Source: Phycisphaerales bacterium
GTDB lineage: Bacteria > Planctomycetota > Phycisphaerae > Phycisphaerales > UBA1924
Assembly (NCBI GenBank): GCA_028284805.1
Contig: JANQQZ010000156.1
Span: forward strand, 1 to 47,566
Direction of reading: 5' to 3'
Length of the DNA: 47,566 nucleotides
A model generated the notes under the pieces. The model was not told the DNA's origin. It ran no database searches and worked only from the letters and a program-made list of their open reading frames with translations. Below are positions 33,987 to 41,994 of the stretch, one piece after another. Every line of letters starts with the position of its first letter. The first letter of the stretch is position 1. A program made the position numbers and the translations under genes.

Positions 33987-35150
33987 TCAGCCGCGTCGCG
34001 TCTGCGCCCGCCCGTGCGCGTAGCGGAGCGCCGCCTCCATCCCGTCGGCCATGCGGTCGGTGGAGTAGTCCTCGGTCGCCGTGCGTCGGGCCTCGGCGCC
34101 GAGCTTCTCGCGCAGCTCGCGGTCGCGCAGAAGCACGCCCAGTTTCGCGGCCAGATCCTCGACGCTGCCGTGCTGATAAAGCAGCCCGTTCTTGCCGTCT
34201 CGCAGGGCCTCGATCTCGGGGTTCTGGCTCTCGATGTGGTCGCTGGTGACGACGGGCAGGGCGTAGTTCATCGCGTGCAGGATGCTGAGCCCGATGTTGG
34301 CGGGATAGCAGAAGACGTCGGCGGCGCAGAACCACCAGCCGACGTTCTCTTCGCCGTAGACCGCGCCGGGGCAGATCACATGGTCCGAGATGCCCAAGCC
34401 CTGGGCGGTCTGTTTCACGTTGTCCAGGTCGGGGCCCTTGCCGATGACGACGGTCTTGAGCGTCGGAAACTCACCGAGGAGCTCTTTCGTTGCCTCGACG
34501 AGCATCGGAACGCGGTTGTTGGGATCCAGACGCGAGACGTAGATGATCACCGGGCCCTGGTCCAAGCCATGCTCGCGCTTGAAGGAAGCAAGCCCCTCGG
34601 AGTCGCTCAGGATCCGCTCGCGCGCCGCCTGCATCGGCGCCGGGTCGAGGCTGTTGAGCGCAACGTAGACCTTCTCCTTGGGCATGCCCCGGCGCACGTA
34701 GTCCTCGGCGATCACACGCGAGTAGAGCACAACGGCGTCGGCCATCTCGCCCGCCTTGAAGCGGAGCCAGCTGCGAAAGGCGCCCTCGCTCTTCGAGTAG
34801 CCGTGCCCCCAGAGCACGACGCCCATGCCCAGCTTCTGCGCGCGCCGGATGCCCGGGAACAGGCTCAGGAAGCGGGTGTTCCAGGCCATGCTGAGCGCGT
34901 CCCACTTGCCCTTCTGGAGCAGCTGCATGTGGCGCACGTCGTACTGGAACCCTCCGGGCAGGTGCTTCATGAGGCGGTGCTCGGCCTTGAAGCCCTCGGG
35001 CTCGACGTTGGGCAGGTCGACCGTGCCGTAGAGCACGGTCAGGTCGATCGTGCCCCGGTTGGCGAGCGATCTGTAGTAGGGCACGCGGAAGGCAGGCATG
35101 GCGGCCTGCTGCATGAGCACGCGGATCGGTTTGGGTTCGGAATCGCTCAT
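33987..35150 (-). CDS. Glycosyltransferase, GT4-like
   Basis: 387 residues with two Rossmann-like halves. The N-terminal half (IRVLMQQAAMPAFRVPYYRSL) binds the acceptor in such enzymes. The C-terminal half carries VIIYVSRLDPNNRVPMLVEA, TVVIGKGPDLD and GLSILHAMNYALPVVTSD followed by E-S-Q-N-P-E-I-E, matching the sugar-nucleotide site of GT4-type retaining transferases. It probably adds a sugar to a growing surface polysaccharide on the cytoplasmic face. It is divergent from the sulfotransferase gene with only 44 bases between the starts, so the two may share a control region. Confidence 0.87.
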   Translation of the reverse strand: MSDSEPKPIRVLMQQAAMPAFRVPYYRSLANRGTIDLTVLYGTVDLPNVEPEGFKAEHRLMKHLPGGFQYDVRHMQLLQKGKWDALSMAWNTRFLSLFPGIRRAQKLGMGVVLWGHGYSKSEGAFRSWLRFKAGEMADAVVLYSRVIAEDYVRRGMPKEKVYVALNSLDPAPMQAARERILSDSEGLASFKREHGLDQGPVIIYVSRLDPNNRVPMLVEATKELLGEFPTLKTVVIGKGPDLDNVKQTAQGLGISDHVICPGAVYGEENVGWWFCAADVFCYPANIGLSILHAMNYALPVVTSDHIESQNPEIEALRDGKNGLLYQHGSVEDLAAKLGVLLRDRELREKLGAEARRTATEDYSTDRMADGMEAALRYAHGRAQTRRG

Positions 35151-35194
35151 GGGTCGCCCGCTAGCATAGGGACCCCCGCCGGAGACCCCGCGAC

Positions 35195-36049
35195 GTGCGA
35201 CTGCCCGACTTCCTGATCATCGGCGCCATGAAGGCGGGCACGACGACGCTGTACCGCGACCTGATGACACACCCGCGCGTGTTCTTCCCGATCGACAAGG
35301 AACCCGAGAACCTCACGAACGACACGGTGCTCACCGACGAAGGGCGGGCACGGTACGCCTCGCTGTTCGAGGGCGCTTCGGACGACCAGTTGTGCGCCGA
35401 AGCATCGACCGCCTACACGAAGCGACCGACGTTCGAGGGCGTGCCCGATCGCGCCTCTGCTCTGCTGGGCGACGGGCTCAGAGTGATCTATCTGATGCGC
35501 GAGCCGGTCGCGCGGATCCGGAGCCAGCACCGCCACGAGCGGACCGCGGGCGAGATTGAGACCGAGGACCTGGGCGACGCGATCGAGCGCCACCCGAGGC
35601 TGCTCGATTACAGCCGGTACGCGATGCAGCTTGAGCCCTGGATCGATCGGCTGGGCCAGGACCGCGTGCTGCCGCTGGAGATGGAGGCGTACACCGCCGA
35701 CCGTGCCGCAACGGTGGCGCGGGTGCAGGCGTTCTTGGGGCTCGACCCTCGCCCAGAGTTGGTCGAGGCCGACAAGGTGTACAACCAAGCGGAGGGCAAG
35801 CCTGTGGTGCGCGGGGGGTGGCGCGCGATCCAGCACAGCGCGGCCTACCAGAAGCTGGTGCGCCCCCTGCTGGGCGTCGAGACCCGGGCCAGGCTCCGCG
35901 AGGCGTTGCTGCCCAAGGCGCGCGGCGGGCCTGCGGGGCTGGACCCCGTGACCGAACGGGCCATCCGGGGGGCCCTGGACGATGACACCCGCAGGCTGGT
36001 CGCGATGCTCGGAGACGACGCACCCTCCTGGGCGACCGACGCCGGCTGA
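35195..36049 (+). CDS. Sulfotransferase (PAPS-dependent)
   Basis: 284 residues, GTG start, with GGAG upstream. The 5'-phosphosulfate loop is FLIIGAMKAGTTTLY (6-20), and the 3'-phosphate site is MREPVARIRSQHRH (101-114, with the usual Arg and Ser). These define a PAPS-dependent sulfotransferase. The middle part (ENLTND, AEASTAYTKRP) matches bacterial and heparan-type O-sulfotransferases. With a glycosyltransferase, a polymerase-like gene and an epimerase nearby, the likely acceptor is a surface polysaccharide. A small-molecule or lipid acceptor cannot be excluded. Confidence 0.9.
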   Translation: MRLPDFLIIGAMKAGTTTLYRDLMTHPRVFFPIDKEPENLTNDTVLTDEGRARYASLFEGASDDQLCAEASTAYTKRPTFEGVPDRASALLGDGLRVIYLMREPVARIRSQHRHERTAGEIETEDLGDAIERHPRLLDYSRYAMQLEPWIDRLGQDRVLPLEMEAYTADRAATVARVQAFLGLDPRPELVEADKVYNQAEGKPVVRGGWRAIQHSAAYQKLVRPLLGVETRARLREALLPKARGGPAGLDPVTERAIRGALDDDTRRLVAMLGDDAPSWATDAG

Positions 36050-36067
36050 GCGCGGTTCGTGCCTGTA

Positions 36068-36118
36068 GGGCCCGCAATCTCGTGGTTTTCGGGCCCGAGT
36101 GGGCGTTCGGCCCGAACG
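36068..36118 (+). promoter_or_regulatory. Two inverted repeats between sulfotransferase and polymerase-like genes
   Basis: First: 36068-36074 with 36090-36096 (7 bp, 15-base loop that contains TTTT). Second: a near-perfect palindrome CGTTCGG/CCGAACG (36104-36110 with 36112-36118), foldable as a 6 bp stem with a 3-base loop. They may be an attenuator or mRNA-stability element between two rightward genes. The second could equally be an operator. Confidence 0.4.
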
Positions 36119-36150
36119 GGCGAGGCCGGCGCGCCGAAGATGAGGGGCTC

Positions 36151-37566
36151 ATGGAAGGTCTTGCCGAACTGGTCCTGTTCGTGCTCTCGATCGCGATCGC
36201 GGTCTACATCCTCGTGGGCTATCTGCGAGGCTCGAGCGAACTCGTCAGTATCCGCAACGTCGCGCTGGGCGGGTTCATCCTGTTCCAGTCGCTCTCGGCG
36301 GCGATCTGGCTCCGGCGCGACGGGCACGTGAGCACGTACAACCTGCTCACGCCAGGCGAGACCGGCCTGAAGTTCTTCGGCGCGTCGGTGGTGTTCCTGG
36401 TGATCGCGCTGGTGGTGTACCAGCGCGGGTGGCTGGCCAGGCCCCTCGCCAGGCTCGTCCCCAAACCGAATGTGGTGCCAACGCCCACAGCGATGTGGTT
36501 CACGGGGATCGTGCTGACGCTCTCGGCCGCGGTGCTGCGGTTTGCGCTGCTGATCCCCTATGTGAACATCCTGGGCGAGATCATGGGAACGGCGGTCGCG
36601 GGCTGCGCCGCGGGCATCGCAGGCTGGTTCATCGGGCGCAACCTGCTGAACCCCGTGGTGCTCGCCTGCGCCGGGGCGCTGATCGTCGCCAACCTTGGCA
36701 TCGCGCTCACGGGCGAGTACGGGCGTCGCTCGCTCATCACCATCGGGTTCGGCGTGATGTTCGGGATGTACTACAGTCGCCTGCGCTACCTGCGCCCCTC
36801 GCACACAGTCACGCTGCTGCTGATCGCGGCGATCCCGGTGCTCCTCTTCACTGCGGCGTACACGAGTATCCGGGGTCAGAACCGGCGCGCCGACTTCGGC
36901 ACGTTCGTCCGCGCCATCGTCTCGGCGGGCGACGTCTCCAAGGGGCTCACGGACGTCGACGGTCAAGGAACCGGGGGCGTGAGCCTCTGGCTCATGGAGT
37001 TCTTCGGGCCCAACGGCGTGCAGGAGCCCCAGCAGTTCCGCGCGTTCCGCTACTTCGTGGTCTACCCGGTGCCCCGCGCGATGTTCCCCTACAAGCCCGA
37101 GCCCCTCTCGCTCGACATCCCAAGGCTCGCCAACCTGGAAGGCGTGACGCAGGGATCGCTGACGATCGGGCCGGGCATCATCGGGCACAGCTTCGCCGAC
37201 GGCGGCTGGCACGTGCTCATCTTCTACGCCGCCTTCGGGGGCTTCATCATCCGCTTCGGCGACGAGATGATCCGGCGCTCGCCGCACGCGCCGTTCGTCG
37301 TCCTGCCCTGCGGGTCCATGCTGGGCGAGTTCATGGGGCTGGCCCGGGGCGAGACCAGCGCCATGCTCTTCCTCGCGGTCTTCGGCACCGTGACCTGCTA
37401 CGTCTACGTCGCCAGCATCGGCAAGGTGCTCCAGTGGATCGGCTACGCCCACGAGGGCGACCCCAACGTCGCCGACATGGGCGACTCGCTCTTCGACGAG
37501 GACTGGGACGACGAGGACGATCCGTACCCGCTCGAGGACGAGTACACCAGGCTCGACGACGACTAG
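36151..37566 (+). CDS. Wzy-like oligosaccharide repeat-unit polymerase (putative)
   Basis: 471 residues from the ATG at 36151, preceded by GAGGGG. An ATG at 36082 would add an Arg/Gly-rich leader without support. About 10-12 hydrophobic segments with a long non-membrane loop in the middle (about 255-345, with YTSIRGQNRR and VVYPVPRAMFPYKPEP) fit the topology of O-antigen or exopolysaccharide polymerases. The end is strikingly acidic (DEDWDDEDDPYPLEDEY). Context with a sulfotransferase and a GT4 enzyme supports polysaccharide assembly. Family assignment rests on topology and context, since sequence motifs are weak in this group. Confidence 0.65.
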   Translation: MEGLAELVLFVLSIAIAVYILVGYLRGSSELVSIRNVALGGFILFQSLSAAIWLRRDGHVSTYNLLTPGETGLKFFGASVVFLVIALVVYQRGWLARPLARLVPKPNVVPTPTAMWFTGIVLTLSAAVLRFALLIPYVNILGEIMGTAVAGCAAGIAGWFIGRNLLNPVVLACAGALIVANLGIALTGEYGRRSLITIGFGVMFGMYYSRLRYLRPSHTVTLLLIAAIPVLLFTAAYTSIRGQNRRADFGTFVRAIVSAGDVSKGLTDVDGQGTGGVSLWLMEFFGPNGVQEPQQFRAFRYFVVYPVPRAMFPYKPEPLSLDIPRLANLEGVTQGSLTIGPGIIGHSFADGGWHVLIFYAAFGGFIIRFGDEMIRRSPHAPFVVLPCGSMLGEFMGLARGETSAMLFLAVFGTVTCYVYVASIGKVLQWIGYAHEGDPNVADMGDSLFDEDWDDEDDPYPLEDEYTRLDDD

Positions 37567-38717
37567 GGCGCAGAGGGACTCGCGACACCGGGCAGCTCGA
37601 GCTCGGCCGCGACGCCCTCGTGGTCCGAGCCCGGCAGCCCGAACGTCCACCACCGACGGACGCGGACGCTCTCCGAGACCATGACGCCGTCGATCGACGC
37701 CGAGAGTGGCCAGCCAGCGGGGTACGTCCCTCCCAGCGCGAGCACGGGCTTGGTGCGTCGCAGACCAGCGGCCTCAGCCAGGTCACGCGACCGCCGCCCC
37801 GTGGGCGTCGAGTTCAGGTCCCCCGCGAGCACCACGGGCAGACGGACCGCGTCGCGGACCATCGTGAGCCCCCGGGCCAGGTCCTGCGCCTGCGCGTTGC
37901 CTCCGGCCCAGCGGTCGGGGCGGCGTGGGCTGCGGAACTGCACGCCCGCGAAGACGAACGGGCCCTCGGGCATCTCGACGCGCACCAGGCGTTGCCCGTG
38001 GTAGCCCAGCGCCTCGCGCAGCTCGGGCCAGAGCGCGCCGAACGCGTCCTCGCCCTCGAGCAGCGGGTGCCGGCTGAGCACGTAGCGGAAGCCCGGCCCG
38101 GCGCGCTCGATCCGGGTGTCGTGCGGGAACGCCGCCCTCACCGAGGGGGTGTCGGCCAGCGCGCGCTGCAGGGCCATCGAGGGCTCGTTGAGCATCACGA
38201 GGTCGGCGTCGGTGGTCAGCAGCGCCTCGATGATGCCCTCGGGCTCATGGTTGCGGGCCATCGCATTCGCGGCGACCACACGCACGACCGGGCCCGCCGC
38301 ATCGCCACCGGCCCGGGGTGCACGGTCCACGCCCAGCACCAGCGTCACCAGCACCAGCGTCGGCCCCATCGAGACCAGCAGCGCCGCCCAACGCCGACAG
38401 CCCGCGGCGAGCGCCGCGCCGACGAGCGTCAGGGCCAGCGCCTGCGCGACCAGGTCCGACGCCAGCGAGGCTAGCCACCCGAGCGTGGTCGCCTGGAACG
38501 GATTGATCCACGCGGCCCCGAGAGCGCCCGCCGAAGCGCCCAGGCCCAGGGCGGGCAGGAGCCAGCAGACCCCGGTCAGCGCCACACGGGCCGTGCGACG
38601 GCGAAGATTCCGAGACCGAGATCGCTTCTCGCGGCGTCCCAAGGCCCACCCTAGCCCGCGCCACACGCACAGCCCGCGCAGCCGTGCATGTCTGCCCCCA
38701 TTCTCGGGGAGCGCCAT
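37563..38717 (-). CDS. Membrane protein with endonuclease/exonuclease/phosphatase (EEP) domain
   Basis: 384 residues from the ATG at 38717. Longer in-frame starts exist but overlap the divergent gene. The N-terminal Arg-rich tail is followed by about three membrane helices (VALTGVCWLLPALGLG..., a middle one and LLVSMGPTLVLVTLVLGV). An EEP fold comes next, with the typical strand VRVVAANAM, DADLVMLNE, VLAGDLNSTP and the C-terminal SDHEGVAAEL that holds the catalytic Asp-His. Enzymes of this fold cut phosphodiesters in nucleic acids or lipids. The substrate is unknown; the domain should face outside or the cytoplasm depending on topology. Its stop shares CTAG with the stop of the convergent polymerase-like gene. 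Confidence 0.83.
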   Translation of the reverse strand: MALPENGGRHARLRGLCVWRGLGWALGRREKRSRSRNLRRRTARVALTGVCWLLPALGLGASAGALGAAWINPFQATTLGWLASLASDLVAQALALTLVGAALAAGCRRWAALLVSMGPTLVLVTLVLGVDRAPRAGGDAAGPVVRVVAANAMARNHEPEGIIEALLTTDADLVMLNEPSMALQRALADTPSVRAAFPHDTRIERAGPGFRYVLSRHPLLEGEDAFGALWPELREALGYHGQRLVRVEMPEGPFVFAGVQFRSPRRPDRWAGGNAQAQDLARGLTMVRDAVRLPVVLAGDLNSTPTGRRSRDLAEAAGLRRTKPVLALGGTYPAGWPLSASIDGVMVSESVRVRRWWTFGLPGSDHEGVAAELELPGVASPSAP

Positions 38718-38751
38718 CGACAGATCCCGCTCTGTTCCGGACAATGAGACT

Positions 38752-40641
38752 ATGAGACGACTCACCGGGCTCACGCTCACCGTCCTGTCGCTGTTCGCCT
38801 GCCTCCCGGCCTGTGCGGTCCCACCCGACCGCGACATCCGGTCGATCGTTCACCAGGACGACGACGGGCGACGCACCCCGCTGCTCGACCCGCGAGGCCT
38901 GCCCGTCTACGACGATCTTGGGCACGGGCTCGAGCCCGAGATCACCGTCGTGCGCAAGGGCGAGCTCGGGTACGACCTGGTCTTCGACTTCGAGAACACG
39001 ACCAACCGCCCGGCCAGGCTCGGGCGGATCGAGGTTGGCATCATCACGCTCGGCCCCGACTTCAGCTGGCTCAACCTGAACCGGCACTGCGAGTTCATCG
39101 AGACCACACGGCGCTCGTTCAGCGTGCAGGTCCGCCCCTACCCGGGCTCGTTCTACTCGCCCGTGGGCGTGGTGCACAACGACGAGTTCGCGGTGGGCGT
39201 GTCGCTGCTGTACGACCTCTTGCAGGACCGCCACGAGGTTGGGGTGCGGATCGCCAAGCCTGGCGGCGTGTACGCCAACGGGCCGGGCGGCGCCGGGCTC
39301 TCGATCGGGTTCGACCTCGGCAACGACTCGCGCGGGCGTGGGCGCGTGCAGCGTTCTGCCACGCTCATGCCTGGAGAGCAGCGCGAGTACCGCGTCGCGG
39401 TGCGGGCCATCAGGCTCGACCGCCCGGTCACGACGGACGGCCCGCAGCACTGGCTCAAGACGATCGAGCCCTACCGCCGGCACTTCGAGACGCTCTACGG
39501 CGGGGTGACCTACGAGCGCGACCCCAGGCCCGTGCGCGCCGTGCCCGCTGCCGGGACACACAACCTCGGGAGCGACAATCCGATGGGCTTCAATGGCGCA
39601 AGCCGCCAGAGGCCCGACCTCGTGGGCTGGGGCCCGCTGGTCACCTCGATCCTCAGGCCCCGCGGGTTCGAGCGCACCATGCTCTGGTCACCGGGCGGGG
39701 TCTACCTGAACAACCGGCAACTGAACTTCCCGAGCCGGTTCATGTCGCAGCTTCGCACCACGCCCAGGCTGAACACCGCCTTCGACACCCAGGAGGGCCT
39801 GCCCAGGCTCGGCGCTTCCGGGCACGAGTTGGGTCTCTGGTGGGGGCGGGCCGCGATGGTGTCCGAAGCGTGGGACAGCCCCTCGTGGCGTCCGCTCAAC
39901 CTGAGCTACCCCGACCGCGTGCAGCTCGCGCTCGACGAGCTGGCGCTGGCCAACGACGCGGGCGCGAGCGTCATCGGGCTGGACGACTTCATCCCCTTGT
40001 ACCTGCCCGTGTGGCAGCAGTACGAGTGGATCCTGGTGATGCGCGCCCGCTACCCGCACATGACCTTCGTCATCGAGCCGCTGTCGTGCGACATCCTGCA
40101 CTCGCTCGGGCCGACCTTCGACAAGGCCTGGCGAGGCGAGGACGATCCGGGTGCACGCGGCGATCGGTTCACCGTCCACAAGCCGCACTCGCTGGCCGAC
40201 TACCTGCTGCCGGGGCACGCGATCTGGGGGCACTTCCGGTACGACCACGCGCGGACGCCTGCGAACGTCGCGAGCGTCCAGCGTGACGCGGAACGCCTTG
40301 CCGAACTCGGGTTCGTGCCCGTGATGGCGACCAACATCTCACTCACCGATCCGAGCCGGGCGTTCGCGCACCCAACGTGGCTCAGCACCGTGCCCGACGC
40401 GCTCAAGACCCCCGCCCACGCGACCGCGACCCCCCCGGTGCTCCCGATCCCCGGGGCGGGCGACCTGCCCGATGCGCCCGACACGGACGACCCTGGCGAT
40501 CGCGGTAACGGCAACGGCAATGGCGACCGCGGCGGCGAAGCCAACGACGGGAAGGACGATGACGCGGAGATCCCGACCCGCCCGTTCATGCTGCCCAACG
40601 GTCGCGTGATCCGGCTGCCGATCTACGAGCCCGGCAAGTAG
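38752..40641 (+). CDS. Putative lipoprotein of unknown function
   Basis: 629 residues from the ATG at 38752. The N-terminus (MRRLTGLTLTVLSLFACLPAC) is a signal peptide with a lipobox-like LPAC, so a lipid-anchored exported protein is likely. A beta-rich first half (to about 260) is followed by a part with alternating helices and strands, e.g. HELGLWWGRAAMVSEAW, ALANDAGASVIGLDDF and YEWILVMRARYPHMTFVIE. That could be a TIM-barrel like those of glycoside hydrolases, but I cannot name a family. The end is low-complexity (GNGNGNGDRGG, many Asp). It lies among polysaccharide genes and its stop is 3 bases from the convergent epimerase gene, so a sugar-related role is a guess only. Confidence 0.7.
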   Translation: MRRLTGLTLTVLSLFACLPACAVPPDRDIRSIVHQDDDGRRTPLLDPRGLPVYDDLGHGLEPEITVVRKGELGYDLVFDFENTTNRPARLGRIEVGIITLGPDFSWLNLNRHCEFIETTRRSFSVQVRPYPGSFYSPVGVVHNDEFAVGVSLLYDLLQDRHEVGVRIAKPGGVYANGPGGAGLSIGFDLGNDSRGRGRVQRSATLMPGEQREYRVAVRAIRLDRPVTTDGPQHWLKTIEPYRRHFETLYGGVTYERDPRPVRAVPAAGTHNLGSDNPMGFNGASRQRPDLVGWGPLVTSILRPRGFERTMLWSPGGVYLNNRQLNFPSRFMSQLRTTPRLNTAFDTQEGLPRLGASGHELGLWWGRAAMVSEAWDSPSWRPLNLSYPDRVQLALDELALANDAGASVIGLDDFIPLYLPVWQQYEWILVMRARYPHMTFVIEPLSCDILHSLGPTFDKAWRGEDDPGARGDRFTVHKPHSLADYLLPGHAIWGHFRYDHARTPANVASVQRDAERLAELGFVPVMATNISLTDPSRAFAHPTWLSTVPDALKTPAHATATPPVLPIPGAGDLPDAPDTDDPGDRGNGNGNGDRGGEANDGKDDDAEIPTRPFMLPNGRVIRLPIYEPGK

Positions 40642-40644
40642 GGG

Positions 40645-41610
40645 CTAGAGCCTGGGCCCGAGCCAGCGCCACTGGGCCGCGAGCCCGTCGCGGATCGGCG
40701 TCTCGCAGGCGTAGCCCAGCTCGGCCTTGGCGCGGGTCAGGTCCGCCCAGGTGCGTTCGACGTCCCCGGGCTGCATCGGATGGCGCTCGACGATCGGCTC
40801 ACGCCCGACCGTCTCGCCGATCGCAGCGATCAGCTCGTCGAGCCGCATCGGGTGGTCGCCTCCGAGATTCCAGATGCGGTACCCGTGATCGTCGATGCGC
40901 TGCATCGCGGCGAGGATCCCCCGGACGATGTCGTCGATGAACGTGTAGTCGCGGCTGGTCGATCCGTCGCCGAACATGGTGATGGGCTCGCCCCCGGCAA
41001 CAAGGCGCATGAACTTGTTGATCGCCAGATCGGGGCGCTGGCGGGGCCCGAAGACGGTGAAGAACCGGAGCATCGCGACGGGTGTGCCCGTCAGGTGGTG
41101 GTGCGTGTGCGCGATCAACTCGCAGCTCCGCTTGGTCGCGGCGTAGGGGCTGATCGGCTGCTCGACCGCGTCGTCCTCGCTGAAGGGTGTCTTCTCGTTG
41201 TTGCCGTAGACCGATGAGCTGCTCGCCATGACCAGACGGCGGACGCCGGCCTCGCGGGCACGCTCCATGACGCTCGATGTCGCGGTGACATTCGCGTGCG
41301 CGTACCCGGTCGGGTCTGCGATGCTCGGGCGGACGCCGGCCTTCGCGGCGAGATGCACCACGGTCTCGGGGCGTGTGTCGCTCATGACACGTGCGAGGCT
41401 GTCGGCGTTGTTGAGATCGAGCTCGTGGAACGCGAAGGCCCCGCCGCGCTCGCGCACCTCGTCGAGGTTGGCCTGTTTCATCGCCCTGTCGTAGAAGGGA
41501 TCGAAGCTGTCGACGCCGACGACCTGATCGCCTCGGGCGAGCAGGGCCTCGCACAGGTGCGAGCCGATGAAGCCCGCCGCGCCGGTAACCAGGACCGTCT
41601 GTTGCGTCAC
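40645..41610 (-). CDS. NAD-dependent sugar epimerase (UDP-glucuronate 4-epimerase-like)
   Basis: 321 residues, GTG start, with GGAGAG six bases upstream. It is a short-chain dehydrogenase-type sugar-nucleotide enzyme: NAD motif VLVTGAAGFIGSH (7-19), VVHLAAKAGVRPSI, SSSVYG and the catalytic Tyr 156/Lys 160 in YAATK. FFTVFGPRQRPDLAINKF and SRDYTFIDDIV are typical of UDP-glucuronate 4-epimerases, which supply UDP-galacturonate for surface polysaccharides. This fits the sulfotransferase and glycosyltransferase genes to the left. A UDP-glucose 4-epimerase role is the main alternative. The upstream gap holds a good promoter and a strong hairpin in the leader. Confidence 0.9.
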   Translation of the reverse strand: MTQQTVLVTGAAGFIGSHLCEALLARGDQVVGVDSFDPFYDRAMKQANLDEVRERGGAFAFHELDLNNADSLARVMSDTRPETVVHLAAKAGVRPSIADPTGYAHANVTATSSVMERAREAGVRRLVMASSSSVYGNNEKTPFSEDDAVEQPISPYAATKRSCELIAHTHHHLTGTPVAMLRFFTVFGPRQRPDLAINKFMRLVAGGEPITMFGDGSTSRDYTFIDDIVRGILAAMQRIDDHGYRIWNLGGDHPMRLDELIAAIGETVGREPIVERHPMQPGDVERTWADLTRAKAELGYACETPIRDGLAAQWRWLGPRL

Positions 41611-41740
41611 GCGATCTCTCCGGAGTCCGACGAGCCGAGCCGGCTCATGGCGAGCCTAGCGCGGCGGCAGGGCGCATCGGCCCAGAAGCGTGAGTCGTTG
41701 TCGGCGGTGTGTGTAACCGACAGCTTGCCGGTGAACACAA

Positions 41741-41772
41741 AGCAGGGCGCCATCGTGAAACGGCGCCCCGCT
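41741..41772 (-). terminator. Strong hairpin with T-rich flank in the epimerase leader
   Basis: Arms 41745-41751 and 41762-41768 (7 bp) extend past one mismatch to 41741-41743 with 41770-41772. On the minus strand it is followed by TTTGTGTT. It begins about 15-20 bases after the predicted transcription start and 130 bases before the epimerase GTG, so it could act as an attenuator or end a short RNA. It could also be the late terminator of the broken gene at 41995-42824. Confidence 0.5.
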
Positions 41773-41794
41773 GGAGGAGAGAGAGATCGTTAGA

Positions 41795-41824
41795 ATAGTA
41801 CGGATTATCGGCGGAAATGTTCAA
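41795..41824 (-). promoter_or_regulatory. Sigma-70-like promoter for the epimerase
   Basis: On the minus strand TTGAAC (41819-41824), 18 bases, TACTAT (41795-41800), set in AT-rich DNA. Both boxes are one or two bases from consensus. Transcription would start near 41788 and run left into the hairpin leader and the epimerase gene. Confidence 0.6.
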
Positions 41825-41994
41825 GAAACCTTCACTCAGCCAGCGAAGATTCCCTAATTTCACAATAGGAACCTACTAAATATCGTTTGCAATCCTATCA
41901 AAAAGCTTTCAAACGCGCATTTTTGACGCGATTTCAGGGAATTTACGAGAGGTTTATGTTTGGATTTTTTTGCGATCGAGACCCCGTCTCACCC

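Larger units (their letters stand above)
41611..41994. other. AT-rich intergenic island
   Basis: 384 bases with no convincing gene. From about 41775 to 41970 the sequence is far richer in A/T than anything else in the window, with runs such as AAAAAGCTTT and TTTTTTT. It contains a sigma-70-like promoter (41795-41824) for the leftward epimerase, a strong hairpin in the predicted leader (41741-41772), a second looser hairpin around 41710-41738, and a small inverted repeat GAGAC/GTCTC at 41978-41990. Short frames crossing it (61 and 72 residues) lack support. Confidence 0.6.

Noticed and set aside
41645-41863. 72-codon leftward frame across the promoter and hairpin
   Set aside because: It would be translated through the -35/-10 region and the hairpin of a better-supported leader, and shows no motif.
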